Shown here in pieces: positions 17,253-26,593 of a DNA stretch of 64,000 nt (the first letter of the stretch is position 1; the number at the start of each line of letters is the position of its first letter). The stretch lies in contig NZ_BDFO01000001.1 of the NCBI RefSeq assembly GCF_001748245.1, positions 3,060,471 through 3,124,470 of the forward strand. The letters are read 5' to 3'. A model generated the notes under the pieces. The model did no database searches. It saw only the letters and a list, made by a program, of their open reading frames with translations, and was not told where the DNA came from. Source of the stretch: Oligoflexus tunisiensis (lineage in GTDB: Bacteria; Bdellovibrionota_B; Oligoflexia; Oligoflexales; Oligoflexaceae). The position numbers and the translations under genes are program-made.

Positions 17253-20200
17253 CTGAACAGACGCCTTTTCAATATACTCTGTTTCACGGGTCTCCTCTTC
17301 GCCATGCTGCTGCATGAAGCAGCCTATGCTCAGCCGGACCTGGTCCTTGATCCCGGCACGGGAAAATACCTTCTGGGACCCTACCTGGAGATCCTTGAAG
17401 ACCCCTCCGGTGCGCTCACGATTGATGACGTCAGTCATGAGTCGGGGAATTTCACCTGGGAAAAAAGCCAAGTGGATGTGCCGAACTTCGGTTATACGAA
17501 ATCCGCCTATTGGTTTCGTCTGCAGATGAAAAGTCCCAGCCTCGAAAGTTCCTGGATCCTGGAGGTCGACTACCCGCCGTTGGACGAAATCTCGGTCTAC
17601 TATCAGGACAAGGGCCTATGGTCGGCACGGCATTCGGGGGACCGCTTTGCGTTCGCGCAGCGGGACATGAATTATCGCAACCCTACCTTTATCATCCCCG
17701 GAGCCGGCATCCAGACGGTTTATTTTCGCGTGAAGTCCATGGGAGTTCTTAAACTGCCTCTCACTCTCTGGCATTCCCAGCCCTTTACGGAGCATGTCAG
17801 CGGATCAATGCTCGCCCTGGGCGCTTACTTCGGCATCATGCTGGTCATGGTTCTCTATAACCTCTTCATTTATATTTCGATCCGTCGTATCAGTTATCTC
17901 TATTATGTGCTCTACATCACCAGCTACGGCCTCGCGATGCTGGCCCTGAATGGCTTCGGGTTCCAATACATATGGCCAACCTATCCTGCCTGGAATGGGT
18001 TTATGGTGCCGGTGCTGGAGGCGCTGTCGTTCGCGACCCTGACGCTCTTCATGGCGAGTTACCTCAACACGAAGACCCATACGCCGCGACTCCATTGGGT
18101 ACTCCTCGCTCTCAGAATCTATTCGCTGGTGGCCATCGCTTCGGCTTTTATTCTGGGATATGATGTAGCCATCAAGCTCGTGACCTTCGGAGTTATGTTC
18201 TTCGTTATTTTCGTCTTCCTTGCCAACATCGTGCGTCTTCGCATGGGTTTTAGACCCGCCAAATACTTTCTCATTGCCTTCTCGTCCCTGCTGGTCGGCG
18301 TTTTTCTGTTTGCCCTGGCCAGTGCCGGTCTGCTGCCATCCAACTTCCTCACCGACTATGGATTGCAGATCGGCTCGCTGATGGAAGTCGTGCTCCTGTC
18401 GCTGGGCCTTGCGGATCGCATAAACCTGGCCCAGGAGGAGGCTGACGCCATGAATCAAAAACTCATCGTGGATCTTCAGAAGAGGGAGCTGGAGCAGATC
18501 GAGAACCGGCTGAAGATTGAAGGTTTGAACCGGGACCTGATGGAGAAGGAGCGTGCGCGCACGATTTTCTTCCATAACACATCCCATGAGCTCAGGACGC
18601 CTCTTAATGGGGTGATCGGTTACATCGATCTTCTGCAAAAGGATCACTATGGCGAGACCAGCGAAAAGGTCAGGGAAAAACTCAAAAAAGTCCGGAATCT
18701 GACGGAGTCGCTGAAGATCCAGGTCAATACCATCCTCGATCTGGCCAAGTCCCAGACGGGGCACCTTAAACTTTGCAACTCACGCATCCCGCTTGAAGAA
18801 GTCAAGGAACAGGCCATACTCCTGGCGGAAAGCCTGCAGATTCGATCTCCGGATCTGTCCTTCACCTTTGGCGTCTCATGGGGAGCTGCGGATAAACCCT
18901 TGTTCATCAATGATCGCGATCAGCTGATGGCCATCATTCGGAACCTTCTGGGAAACGCCTTCAAATTCCGTGACCCGGAGCGGCCCAATCACGTGCATCT
19001 GGACCTGGAACTGGGGGGAGGACACGTCACGATCCGGGTTTCGGATACCGGTATCGGAATTCCTGAGAACAAGAGGGATATCATTTTCGAGGAGTTCAAG
19101 CAGGTTGATGAAGGGTCGCGGCGGGCCTACGAGGGGACCGGACTCGGTCTCGCCATGGTCAAGAGAATCGTCGACCTTATGGGAGGCACGATCCAGCTCC
19201 GCTCCCGGCTGGGCGCGGGGAGCACATTCGAGATTGTAGTTCCTGAGCAAAAGGATGTGCATTTTGAAGTTCAAAAGTCCATGGAGCCGTCGAACGTGGC
19301 GACTCCGTCCATCGTTTCGGCAGGAGTGGTTCCGGGTCATGCGGAGGCACTGGCCCCTGTCCCTGAACCCTACGATATCGTTGTCATCGATGATAACGAT
19401 GTGAACTGTGATGTGATTCGAGAGATCCTGGCCCATCATCGCTATCCGGTCGAGATATTTACCGACAGTCGCAAGGGGCTTGAGAGAATCAAGGCGAACA
19501 AGCCGGATCTGGTGCTTCTGGACCTGATGATGCCCGGCCTTTCGGGTGAGGATATTCTGCTTGAAGTCAGACAGAATCCTGAGCTTAGAAATATTCCCGT
19601 CATCCTGCTGACGGCGCGGGCTTCGCAGGAGGATCGGCTCCTTGGTTTAACGCTGGGCGCGGATGATTATATGGCCAAGCCTATCCTGAGCGAGGAGGTG
19701 GTTCTCCGGGTGCGCAATACGCTCTCGCGAACAGCTCTGGCCCGGGAAACCTCAGCCCGGTTGACCATTGAGTCCACGCTGGCCCAGGCCCAGGACGTAT
19801 ACAAGGCCCTGGGTTATGACGCGACGCGCGTTCCCGGAGTCGAGATCGCTTATCATTTTCAACCGGCCGAGCTCACGGGAGGGGATTGGTTTGGTGTCCA
19901 TTTTGATGAAGCCTCGCAGAGACTCTACTGCCTGGTCGGTGATGTGACAGGCCATGGTGTGCCGGCTGCCCTTGTCACCATCGCGGTGGCGGGCGCTGTC
20001 AAAGGTGGTTTGTCGGTCGTTTGTCAGAAGGGGCTCCATTGGAGTGCCGAGGAGGTCCTGAAGGAACTCTATCAGGCGGCGAATGAGGCGGTTCTGGATG
20101 CCAGTCAAAAGATGGACCGTGGCATGACGATGTTCTTTTCCTGTCTTGATCTTCGATCGGGTCAGTTCACCTTTCTTAATGCCGGGCATCTGCCGCCTTT

Positions 20201-20540
20201 CCTGATCGGCAAGGAGCGGGTTTCAGTCCTGCTGCAGCCGGGAACGCCTTTGGGCTTTCCCGGGCCTCACGAGATGATGGTGCGTTCGGTGACACTGGCT
20301 CCTCATGATACTCTGTTTCTCTATTCCGATGGTCTGATCGAGAATCAGGGACCGGATAACCGGGTTCTCACCCAGAAGGCGTTGGGGAAGCTTTTAAGCT
20401 ATGATAAGAGCCCGCAGGACCTTAAAGACGAAATCCTGGCGGCAAACCAATCCATCTGCAAGACGCATCCACCGGACGATGACTGTACGTTTCTGGTTGT
20501 TCGTTGGCGCCAGCCCGGGTCGATGGAAGAGGCGGGTTAA
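17253..20540 (+). CDS. 7TM-DISM hybrid histidine kinase with REC and PP2C (SpoIIE) output
   Basis: I propose a CTG start at 17253. It has a perfect AAGGAG six bases upstream and gives a normal signal peptide ending in AAYAQ; the first ATG (17304) would cut that peptide short. The 1095-residue protein contains a DISMED2-like extracytoplasmic domain (about 30-180), seven membrane helices (about 190-395), a coiled coil, and a HisKA domain with His445 (SHELRTPLNG). A HATPase (DTGIGIP, GTGLGLAMV), a receiver domain with Asp757 (LLDLMMPG) and a SpoIIE-type PP2C phosphatase (GGDWFG, Asp897 in GDVTGHGVPAA) follow. The output is thus likely dephosphorylation of a Ser/Thr-phosphorylated protein, perhaps an anti-sigma antagonist, controlled by phosphorelay. 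A hairpin follows the gene. Confidence 0.88.
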   Translation: MNRRLFNILCFTGLLFAMLLHEAAYAQPDLVLDPGTGKYLLGPYLEILEDPSGALTIDDVSHESGNFTWEKSQVDVPNFGYTKSAYWFRLQMKSPSLESSWILEVDYPPLDEISVYYQDKGLWSARHSGDRFAFAQRDMNYRNPTFIIPGAGIQTVYFRVKSMGVLKLPLTLWHSQPFTEHVSGSMLALGAYFGIMLVMVLYNLFIYISIRRISYLYYVLYITSYGLAMLALNGFGFQYIWPTYPAWNGFMVPVLEALSFATLTLFMASYLNTKTHTPRLHWVLLALRIYSLVAIASAFILGYDVAIKLVTFGVMFFVIFVFLANIVRLRMGFRPAKYFLIAFSSLLVGVFLFALASAGLLPSNFLTDYGLQIGSLMEVVLLSLGLADRINLAQEEADAMNQKLIVDLQKRELEQIENRLKIEGLNRDLMEKERARTIFFHNTSHELRTPLNGVIGYIDLLQKDHYGETSEKVREKLKKVRNLTESLKIQVNTILDLAKSQTGHLKLCNSRIPLEEVKEQAILLAESLQIRSPDLSFTFGVSWGAADKPLFINDRDQLMAIIRNLLGNAFKFRDPERPNHVHLDLELGGGHVTIRVSDTGIGIPENKRDIIFEEFKQVDEGSRRAYEGTGLGLAMVKRIVDLMGGTIQLRSRLGAGSTFEIVVPEQKDVHFEVQKSMEPSNVATPSIVSAGVVPGHAEALAPVPEPYDIVVIDDNDVNCDVIREILAHHRYPVEIFTDSRKGLERIKANKPDLVLLDLMMPGLSGEDILLEVRQNPELRNIPVILLTARASQEDRLLGLTLGADDYMAKPILSEEVVLRVRNTLSRTALARETSARLTIESTLAQAQDVYKALGYDATRVPGVEIAYHFQPAELTGGDWFGVHFDEASQRLYCLVGDVTGHGVPAALVTIAVAGAVKGGLSVVCQKGLHWSAEEVLKELYQAANEAVLDASQKMDRGMTMFFSCLDLRSGQFTFLNAGHLPPFLIGKERVSVLLQPGTPLGFPGPHEMMVRSVTLAPHDTLFLYSDGLIENQGPDNRVLTQKALGKLLSYDKSPQDLKDEILAANQSICKTHPPDDDCTFLVVRWRQPGSMEEAG

Positions 20541-20556
20541 GGCGGACGAAATGAAG

Positions 20557-20578
20557 AGCCCCGGTTTGGGCCGGGGCT
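20557..20578. terminator. Shared hairpin terminator between convergent genes
   Basis: An eight-base-pair stem AGCCCCGG / CCGGGGCT with a six-base loop lies between the ends of the hybrid kinase and repeat-protein genes. No long U tract follows on either strand, so termination efficiency is uncertain. Confidence 0.55.
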
Positions 20579-20591
20579 TCATGATTATTGA

Positions 20592-23354
20592 TTAATGGTG
20601 ATGCGATCCGTAATCGTTGTTGTATTCAACAGGATCATGGTCGACATCACTGAAGTGGCTGTTTTTGCCATTGTGGCTGTCGTGTTTGTCGTCGTCGTGA
20701 TCCTTGCCTTTTTTGCCTTTGCCATGATCGTCGTCGTCGAAGTCGTCGTTCCTGAACCATGATGCGTCCTGCATGCTGCTTGTGTGCTGGCTGTCGTCGG
20801 GCTCAAGAGCCTGATCGATGGTTAAATGGTTCGTTTGAATCTCGGAGACGAAGAGATCATGAATGTCATGCTCGGCGCTCGAATTGCTGTCGTCCATATT
20901 CGCTGTGAGCTTCCAATCGTTGCCGGAGCCGTGATCGTGGTCCTGGTCGGAATCCTTGCCTGACCGGTGGTCATCGTCGCGGTCTCTGTTGTCGTCGCGG
21001 TCGTTGCCGTGACCTCTGTTGTCATCCCGATCGGAGTCCCTTTCTGAAGCGGAACGCTTGTCTTTGCCGGAATCGCGATCGTCATCGGCGCGGTCGTTGC
21101 CGCGGTCTCTGTTATCGTCCCGGTCGGAGTCTCTTTCCGAAGCGGAACGTTTGTCTTTACCGGAATCGCGATCGTCATCGTCGCGGTCGTGCTTGGAGTC
21201 GTTACCGCGGCCGTTGTCATGGTCGAGAGGCGAATCTTTGCCGACTGGTGCTGCTGGAGTTGCAGGGGCTGTTTCGATAACAGGTGAATTCTCAACAGCA
21301 GGCGCTGGCTCAACAGCAGGTGCTGTTTCAGCCACTGGAGGCATTTCTGTAGCTGGGGCAGCAGGCGCTGTTTCAGCTACTGTTTCTGTAGCAGGAGCCG
21401 TCTCAACGACTGGAGCTGGGTCGATGACAGGTGCCGTATTATCGGCAAGTGCAACATCTGGTGTTGGACTGAAGACCGGATTGCTGTCCACGATAGGAGT
21501 CGCTTCCGCTGGGGAACTTTCGAGCACTGGCTCGGGTTCGACCGCAGGGGCGGTTTCCACAGCAGGCGTTGGTACTGGTGTTGTGTCTGCGACAGGAGCT
21601 GTTTCCAAAGGTGCGGGTTCAGCGGCAGATTCTGCTATGGGCGAAGTCTCGGCAGCAGGTGTTGTTTCCGAAACTGGCGACGCTTCCACTGTCAGGGCCG
21701 TCTCAGCAATAGGAGCGGGGTCCAGGACTGGTTCGGCTGCTGGAGTTTCTTCCGCAACTGGTGATGTTTCCATCACCGGCGCTGTATTTGATATCGGAGC
21801 TGCTTCCGTTTCGGGACTCGCAGGCTCGACTGCAGGGGGAACTTCTATTGCAGGTGAAGTTTCCATTGCAGGGGTTGTGTTCACAATTGGAGTGGAATCC
21901 AGGATTGGTTCTGCTGGTGGAGCTTCTTCAGCGACGGGCGATGTTTCCATCTCTGGCGCAGTTTCCGATATCGGAGCTGCTTCCATAATTGGACTTGCAG
22001 GCTCGGCTGCAGGGGCTCCTTCCATCGCAAGGGTCGTGTCCACGAGGGGAGCAGAGTCCGGTCCTGGGTCTGTTGCTGGACTTGTCTCAGCAACAGGAGA
22101 GGGTTCGGCAGCCGGTGCTGCTTCCATCGCAGGAGTTGTCGTCTCGTCTGATGGTGCGGACTCAGCGATGGGAGTTGTGTCGACTTCAGGTGGTATTTCA
22201 ACAGCCGGTGTTGCTTCCATCACAGGTGCGGTGGCTTCCATGGCCGGGGCCGTCGATTCATTGGGTAGAGCGGACTCAGCAATGGGAGTTGTATCGACCT
22301 CAGCAGGTGTTTCAACCGCTGGTGCTTCTTCGGTTGAGGCTTCCATTTCAGGAGCTGCGTCCACAAGTGGAATCGTGTCTGTTGTTGGGGCTGCTTCAGA
22401 GGCTGGGGCACTGTCAGTTACTGGAGCCATATCCACGGCAGGGGAAGCTTCCATGACAGGTGCACTGTCCAAGGCATCCGTCGCAGAAGGTGTCGTCTCG
22501 CTGATGGGGGCATTTTCCGCTGTAGGTTGAGCGTCTGTGTTAGTCGAAAGCTGGGTTGTAGAATCCGTTGTTACTTCAGGCGCTGCGCTGGTCTGAGTCG
22601 TCGCTGTTTCATGGGCTGGTGCACTGCTTTCCATTGGAGTGGGAGCAGAAGCACCCGGCTCCACAGTGGCTGTCTCAGCCGGAGTGGTGACAGGTTCGGT
22701 AGGGGCTTGAGCTTCGGTTGCCTCATCTGGTGTCGCACCAGATTCCGTTATAATTTGAGCCTCAGTTGTATCGGCTCCGCCTTCAACAGGTGCAGTATGA
22801 GAAGCTGTTCCCGGCTGGGTTGGAGCCGCTGCAGCCGGCTCCTCTGCCGTGACTTCATGAGTGACAAGGTTAGCACCGAAACGGGGCCCATCAGCCTGAT
22901 TCTCATCGGCGGACGATGTGTTGGTCCGCGGAGCGGTATGGGACCCAATCTGGGATTCCTGCGAGAATTGCGTGGGGCTGGAACCTGCTGGAGATCGCAC
23001 GGCGAATGACGAGGACGAACCATTACCATTCAATGGCCCGCTGAAGGCTACCTCGGATTCTGTCATCTTGAATGAAACCGTGCTCCGCTCCTGGGTGTTT
23101 GCATGGAGCGACGTTGAGCCTTCCGAAGCCTTTTCCGTGGCAAGGTTGCCACCGGTAAAATTGGTCAGGATATCGCGCTCGCTATCGTTCTTCTCTTCAT
23201 GGATCTTGCCATGCTCCTGAGCCTTCAGTTGTTGATTGTCCTGCCGGATTTCCATCTCACCGAGAAGATCAGAGTCCTGGGATTCGCCTCCGCTCCGTTC
23301 GGCGTTCACCACGGCTTGGTTCAAGGATTCATTATTTAAATTCTTAAAAGCCAT
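20592..23354 (-). CDS. Large acidic repeat protein, candidate secretion substrate
   Basis: This is a 920-residue protein with no signal peptide, no hydrophobic segment and no cysteine seen. Residues 1-160 are a polar unique region starting MAFKNLNNESLNQ. Residues about 165-705 are a long degenerate Pro/Glu/Thr/Ala/Val array, with units like PAVETAP and PVAETSP. Residues about 706-800 are Asp/Arg/Ser/Lys-rich with an exact-looking 31-residue duplication. The C-terminus is Asp/His-rich (DDDDHGKGKKGKDHDD) and ends in HHH. The acidic C-terminus could bind calcium or zinc. The gene is divergent, 244 bp from a TolC/ABC/ABC/HlyD operon. A leaderless, repetitive, acidic protein beside such an operon is the typical position of a type I substrate, but no canonical RTX nonapeptide is present. 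Function is otherwise unknown. Confidence 0.8.
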   Translation of the reverse strand: MAFKNLNNESLNQAVVNAERSGGESQDSDLLGEMEIRQDNQQLKAQEHGKIHEEKNDSERDILTNFTGGNLATEKASEGSTSLHANTQERSTVSFKMTESEVAFSGPLNGNGSSSSFAVRSPAGSSPTQFSQESQIGSHTAPRTNTSSADENQADGPRFGANLVTHEVTAEEPAAAAPTQPGTASHTAPVEGGADTTEAQIITESGATPDEATEAQAPTEPVTTPAETATVEPGASAPTPMESSAPAHETATTQTSAAPEVTTDSTTQLSTNTDAQPTAENAPISETTPSATDALDSAPVMEASPAVDMAPVTDSAPASEAAPTTDTIPLVDAAPEMEASTEEAPAVETPAEVDTTPIAESALPNESTAPAMEATAPVMEATPAVEIPPEVDTTPIAESAPSDETTTPAMEAAPAAEPSPVAETSPATDPGPDSAPLVDTTLAMEGAPAAEPASPIMEAAPISETAPEMETSPVAEEAPPAEPILDSTPIVNTTPAMETSPAIEVPPAVEPASPETEAAPISNTAPVMETSPVAEETPAAEPVLDPAPIAETALTVEASPVSETTPAAETSPIAESAAEPAPLETAPVADTTPVPTPAVETAPAVEPEPVLESSPAEATPIVDSNPVFSPTPDVALADNTAPVIDPAPVVETAPATETVAETAPAAPATEMPPVAETAPAVEPAPAVENSPVIETAPATPAAPVGKDSPLDHDNGRGNDSKHDRDDDDRDSGKDKRSASERDSDRDDNRDRGNDRADDDRDSGKDKRSASERDSDRDDNRGHGNDRDDNRDRDDDHRSGKDSDQDHDHGSGNDWKLTANMDDSNSSAEHDIHDLFVSEIQTNHLTIDQALEPDDSQHTSSMQDASWFRNDDFDDDDHGKGKKGKDHDDDKHDSHNGKNSHFSDVDHDPVEYNNDYGSHHH
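20998..21183 (-). repeat. Two-copy 93 bp in-frame tandem repeat
   Basis: Two adjacent 93 bp copies (20998-21090 and 21091-21183) encode the 31-residue unit beginning DDDRDSGKDKRSASERDSDR. They differ at only a few, mostly silent, bases, indicating a fairly recent duplication. A degraded third copy may lie at 20940-20997. Confidence 0.75.
21240..22870 (-). repeat. Degenerate Pro/Glu/Thr/Ala coding repeat array
   Basis: This segment encodes about 540 residues of variable 7-11-residue units rich in P, E, T, A and V, with higher-order blocks containing VDTTPIAESA and MEASPAVE. The opposite strand is open for 503 codons as a by-product of the composition. The array is a likely length-variable stalk or linker. 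Confidence 0.7.
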
Positions 23355-23598
23355 TGGCAGCTCCTTTGGAGGATCCCATGAAAGCCCTGCTTCCTCTTCT
23401 ATAAGACCCCCATCGACCGTTCTTCAGCGGGATCAAAACTTGGCTATTAAGATCTGTAATATCAATAACATAGACTTACGAATTGGGTGATGAAAGCCTG
23501 GGCACCCCCTACGTTTTGTCTATAGACTTCGCAAATTTATACCGATGGTTGGAATTGGAGAATCATGTTTCGTACCAGGGAAGGAGCGAAACGTTTCA

Positions 23599-24876
23599 AT
23601 GCCTCTTAATCTGCAAAAGATTCAGAGACTCATTTTGATCCTGGGCTGGCTAACCCCTGCTGCCGAGGCTCAAACCAGCGCGAACCTATTTCATTTTTTA
23701 AAAAATACCAAACTCAATAGCCCCGTTTTGAAATCCCAGGAGGCCCAGGCCGCGGCCCAGGGCTATGCGAAATCGCGCGCGGACGCCGGCTGGTATCCTA
23801 CGCTGGCGGTTGAAGGCAGCCGCCTGCATGATCTGCCTCTGACCGAAAGGGAAATGACCCGCTCCTCGGATAGCCTCCAGCTTCAGCTGGGTGTGTTGCA
23901 GCCTCTCTATGATGAAAAACTGCCAAGAACCCAGGAACGGGAAAGCCTGCTGGGCAAACGAGCCAGGGCTCAGGTGGAGGATGCCACGGAACGCCTGCTG
24001 TTTGAAACCGGAACGGCGTTCTTTACGCTGGCGCAATACCTGGCGGAGGCGGCCCTGAAAACCCAGCAGTTGACCCTGCAATTGGAAGAGGAAGCCGTGA
24101 TTCAGCGCCGCATTAGACTCGGCGAACTGAATCTCACCAATGCCAGTCAGATTCATTCCCAGATCGAGCGCTCAAGAGCCAACATTGCCCTTTTGAAGAA
24201 TAAGATCATGGAGCAGAAACTGAACCTCTACCGGCTTTGCCTCTGCCCTGTTCCTGAAACCCTGCAGCTGCCACCTGAATCCGTTTGGGCCAAAGCCCTT
24301 GAGAGCCGTCCCAACGCCTCGACGCCTCTGCTGAATGTTTCAAAGGCCGATATCGAAGTGGCCCAGGCCGACCTGCGGTTGATTCAATCAAAAACCCGCC
24401 CGACACTGCAACTGGAAGGCCTTCTTTATCGGGACTTCATGGATGAGAATCAGGGTGTCCGCAGCTCTTTGGCTTTGAACTTCGTCTGGCCCATTGATGC
24501 CGCGCGCGTTACGCAGCACGAAAGCTCCCAGGCCAGCTCGCTTTTGCAGTCGGCCCGCTTGAATCTGCAGGCTCAGCAAAGTGATCTTCTATCGAATCAA
24601 CAGATAGCACGGGAGCGTCTACGGGTTCTGCTCGACTCCCGTCGATTTTTTGAGTCTGCCCTGCAGTCGGCTCGAGAACATTTTCAACATACCAAACGGC
24701 AATTCGCCGAAGGGGCCAATACGCAGTCCGAACTTTTTCTGGCTCAGGATAACCTCTTCCAGGCTGAGAGCGATCTCCTTGGCCATACCTTTGAAAGCTG
24801 GCTGGCTTATTGGAACCTGATCTTTTATCGGGATTCCGTCTCGCGGCTGCTCCAGGAAACAGGGGAGGGCGGATGA
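23599..24876 (+). CDS. TolC-family outer membrane efflux/secretion protein
   Basis: I choose the ATG at 23599, preceded by AAGGAG and giving a signal peptide (LILGWLTPAAEAQ); the frame opens at 23545. The 425-residue protein has two long helical repeats with the expected TolC pattern. AQAAAQGYAKSRADAGWYPTL is found in the first half, and an equivalent ADLRLIQSKTRPTLQLEG in the second. It should form a trimeric outer-membrane channel-tunnel. It is the first gene of a five-gene operon and overlaps the next gene by four bases (ATGA). Its partners are two ABC-like proteins and an HlyD adaptor, so it is the outer-membrane exit duct of a type I-like system. Confidence 0.88.
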   Translation: MPLNLQKIQRLILILGWLTPAAEAQTSANLFHFLKNTKLNSPVLKSQEAQAAAQGYAKSRADAGWYPTLAVEGSRLHDLPLTEREMTRSSDSLQLQLGVLQPLYDEKLPRTQERESLLGKRARAQVEDATERLLFETGTAFFTLAQYLAEAALKTQQLTLQLEEEAVIQRRIRLGELNLTNASQIHSQIERSRANIALLKNKIMEQKLNLYRLCLCPVPETLQLPPESVWAKALESRPNASTPLLNVSKADIEVAQADLRLIQSKTRPTLQLEGLLYRDFMDENQGVRSSLALNFVWPIDAARVTQHESSQASSLLQSARLNLQAQQSDLLSNQQIARERLRVLLDSRRFFESALQSAREHFQHTKRQFAEGANTQSELFLAQDNLFQAESDLLGHTFESWLAYWNLIFYRDSVSRLLQETGEGG

Positions 24877-26591
24877 GGAAACATCGGTCACCCATTCCTC
24901 CCGCTTCGCTGTGGGGCTTTTTGAAGGAGTCGTATCGCGAGCTGCCTTATCTGGTGCTGGCCAATACCGGGATCAATGTCCTCGGCCTCGCCATGCCGCT
25001 CTTTGTGATGCAAGTCTATGATCGCATCATTCCCTCGCAGTCGGGCAGCACCCTGCTCTGGCTTTCGGTCGGAGCGGTCGTCGCCGTGGCCTGTGAAACC
25101 CTCCTGCGCTATGCCCGCGACGGCATTAACCTTTGGGCCGCGAGCTGCTATGAATTCAAACTCATCCATCGAGCCTACGAAGCGTTCCTGACAGCCGATA
25201 TCGCCCGCTTCTCGCGCGATGACACTACGGTCCATCTGGACCGCATTCAGGCGATTCAAAACCTTAAAAATGGCTACTTCATGCAGATCTTTGAAGTCGT
25301 CCTGGAACTGCCCATGGTGGCTCTCTATACGTGGCTCCTCTTTACTCTGAATAGTGACATCGCACGCTTTATGGTGGTCATTAACGTGAGCATGCTGACG
25401 ATAACCGCGCTGAATAAAATCTTCTATGAGCGCTATCGGGCGCGGCAGGATGATTCGCAGAATCGTCGCATGTCGTGGGCGCTGGAGATCTTCTCGCGCA
25501 TGCATCTCATCAAAGCCATGGCTATCGAGGAACCACTTCTGGCTCGCTATGAGACCATTCAAAATGAGCACAATCAGAATAATTTCCGATTTGGTATGGT
25601 GAACCATATCTCCAACATCTTTCACACGATCATGCCCCAGATCACGCAGTTCGGTGTGATTGCCTTCGGAGCGGTTGCCGTCTATCAGGGTGAAATGTCG
25701 ATCGGTCTGATGATCGCCTGCATGCTGATCGGCAGTCGTTCGATCGGACCCGTGATTCATATCTGCACCTTCTGGCTGAAAAACTCCGAATTTGCCCTGG
25801 CGCGGCAGAAGGTCCATGAGATCTACGAACTCTATAATTCCGATTCCGCTGGCAAGGCCAGTGCGCCCGACCGCATTGCCGGCCATGTGCGCATGATCAA
25901 TGTGAGTTTTAAATATGAGGGCGCGCAGCAGCCGGTCTTTGAAAACCTCAACCTTTCCATTACGGCCGGCTCCATGGTGGGAATAAAGGCCGGTGGCTCG
26001 CGGGGAACGACGACGCTCCTGCGCCTGATTTCCGGCTGGCTGAAACCCAATCAAGGGCAAATCTATCTCGATGATTATGACCTTTCCGCCATCAACCCAG
26101 CTTCGCTCTTTGGTACTGTGGAATTTCTATCGGAACAGCATAAGCTTCTGACCGGAAATATTCTGGATAACCTGAGTGGATTCGATCAAAGCCTTCATGC
26201 CGCCAGTATCGAGGCTTCATCCATGTTGCGACTGGATTCCCGGATTGCCAAACTCGATCAGGGCTATACATCGGCTGTGGAAAGCACCTCAAACCGGACC
26301 TTTCCCCTCAGTCTTTTGAAAAGCGTTGCGTTCATCAAGGCACTTGCCGCACGTCCCCGTATCCTTCTCATTGACCACTTCGACCGCAGTTTGGATATTG
26401 AGACGAGCATCCTCTTCCTCGATACGCTGAAGCAAATCAAAGGACTGTGTACGCTGGTAGTGGTTTCAGATCATGAAGACGTTCTGAATCTTATGGATAG
26501 CCTCTATACGATAGAGAATGGCAGATTGCGAAAACTCGAGAAAAACAGGTCGCCGCAAGGGGACTCGGACAAAAAATCAAGGGCCGCCTAG
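24873..26591 (+). CDS. Type I secretion ABC-like protein with degenerate ATPase
   Basis: A 572-residue inner-membrane protein starting at the ATG that overlaps the tolC-like stop codon. Six helices form a type I ABC exporter membrane domain (about residues 20-300; AMPLFVMQVYDRI is typical of the HlyB/PrtD group). A nucleotide-binding domain follows, but its catalytic elements are lost. The Walker A position reads AGGSRGTTT, with Thr379 where Lys is invariant. The signature position reads LSLLK (479-483) instead of LSGGQ. The Walker B Asp501 is followed by His502 instead of Glu. A Q-loop Gln and the H-loop His534 remain. ATP hydrolysis is therefore very unlikely, although weak nucleotide binding is possible. 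The frame is intact and not a pseudogene by any visible sign. Confidence 0.85.
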   Translation: MRKHRSPIPPASLWGFLKESYRELPYLVLANTGINVLGLAMPLFVMQVYDRIIPSQSGSTLLWLSVGAVVAVACETLLRYARDGINLWAASCYEFKLIHRAYEAFLTADIARFSRDDTTVHLDRIQAIQNLKNGYFMQIFEVVLELPMVALYTWLLFTLNSDIARFMVVINVSMLTITALNKIFYERYRARQDDSQNRRMSWALEIFSRMHLIKAMAIEEPLLARYETIQNEHNQNNFRFGMVNHISNIFHTIMPQITQFGVIAFGAVAVYQGEMSIGLMIACMLIGSRSIGPVIHICTFWLKNSEFALARQKVHEIYELYNSDSAGKASAPDRIAGHVRMINVSFKYEGAQQPVFENLNLSITAGSMVGIKAGGSRGTTTLLRLISGWLKPNQGQIYLDDYDLSAINPASLFGTVEFLSEQHKLLTGNILDNLSGFDQSLHAASIEASSMLRLDSRIAKLDQGYTSAVESTSNRTFPLSLLKSVAFIKALAARPRILLIDHFDRSLDIETSILFLDTLKQIKGLCTLVVVSDHEDVLNLMDSLYTIENGRLRKLEKNRSPQGDSDKKSRAA

Positions 26592-26593
26592 CC

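Noticed and set aside
21019..22530. A 503-codon open frame on the plus strand opposite the repeat protein
   Set aside because: It mirrors the low-complexity repeats of the minus-strand gene (Ser/Gly/Ala-rich), has no ribosome-binding site, and the minus-strand gene has a unique N-terminus and good start.
20592..23354. Repeat protein as a CRISPR or noncoding array
   Set aside because: Units vary in length, keep a reading frame over 920 codons, and show amino-acid rather than spacer-like conservation.
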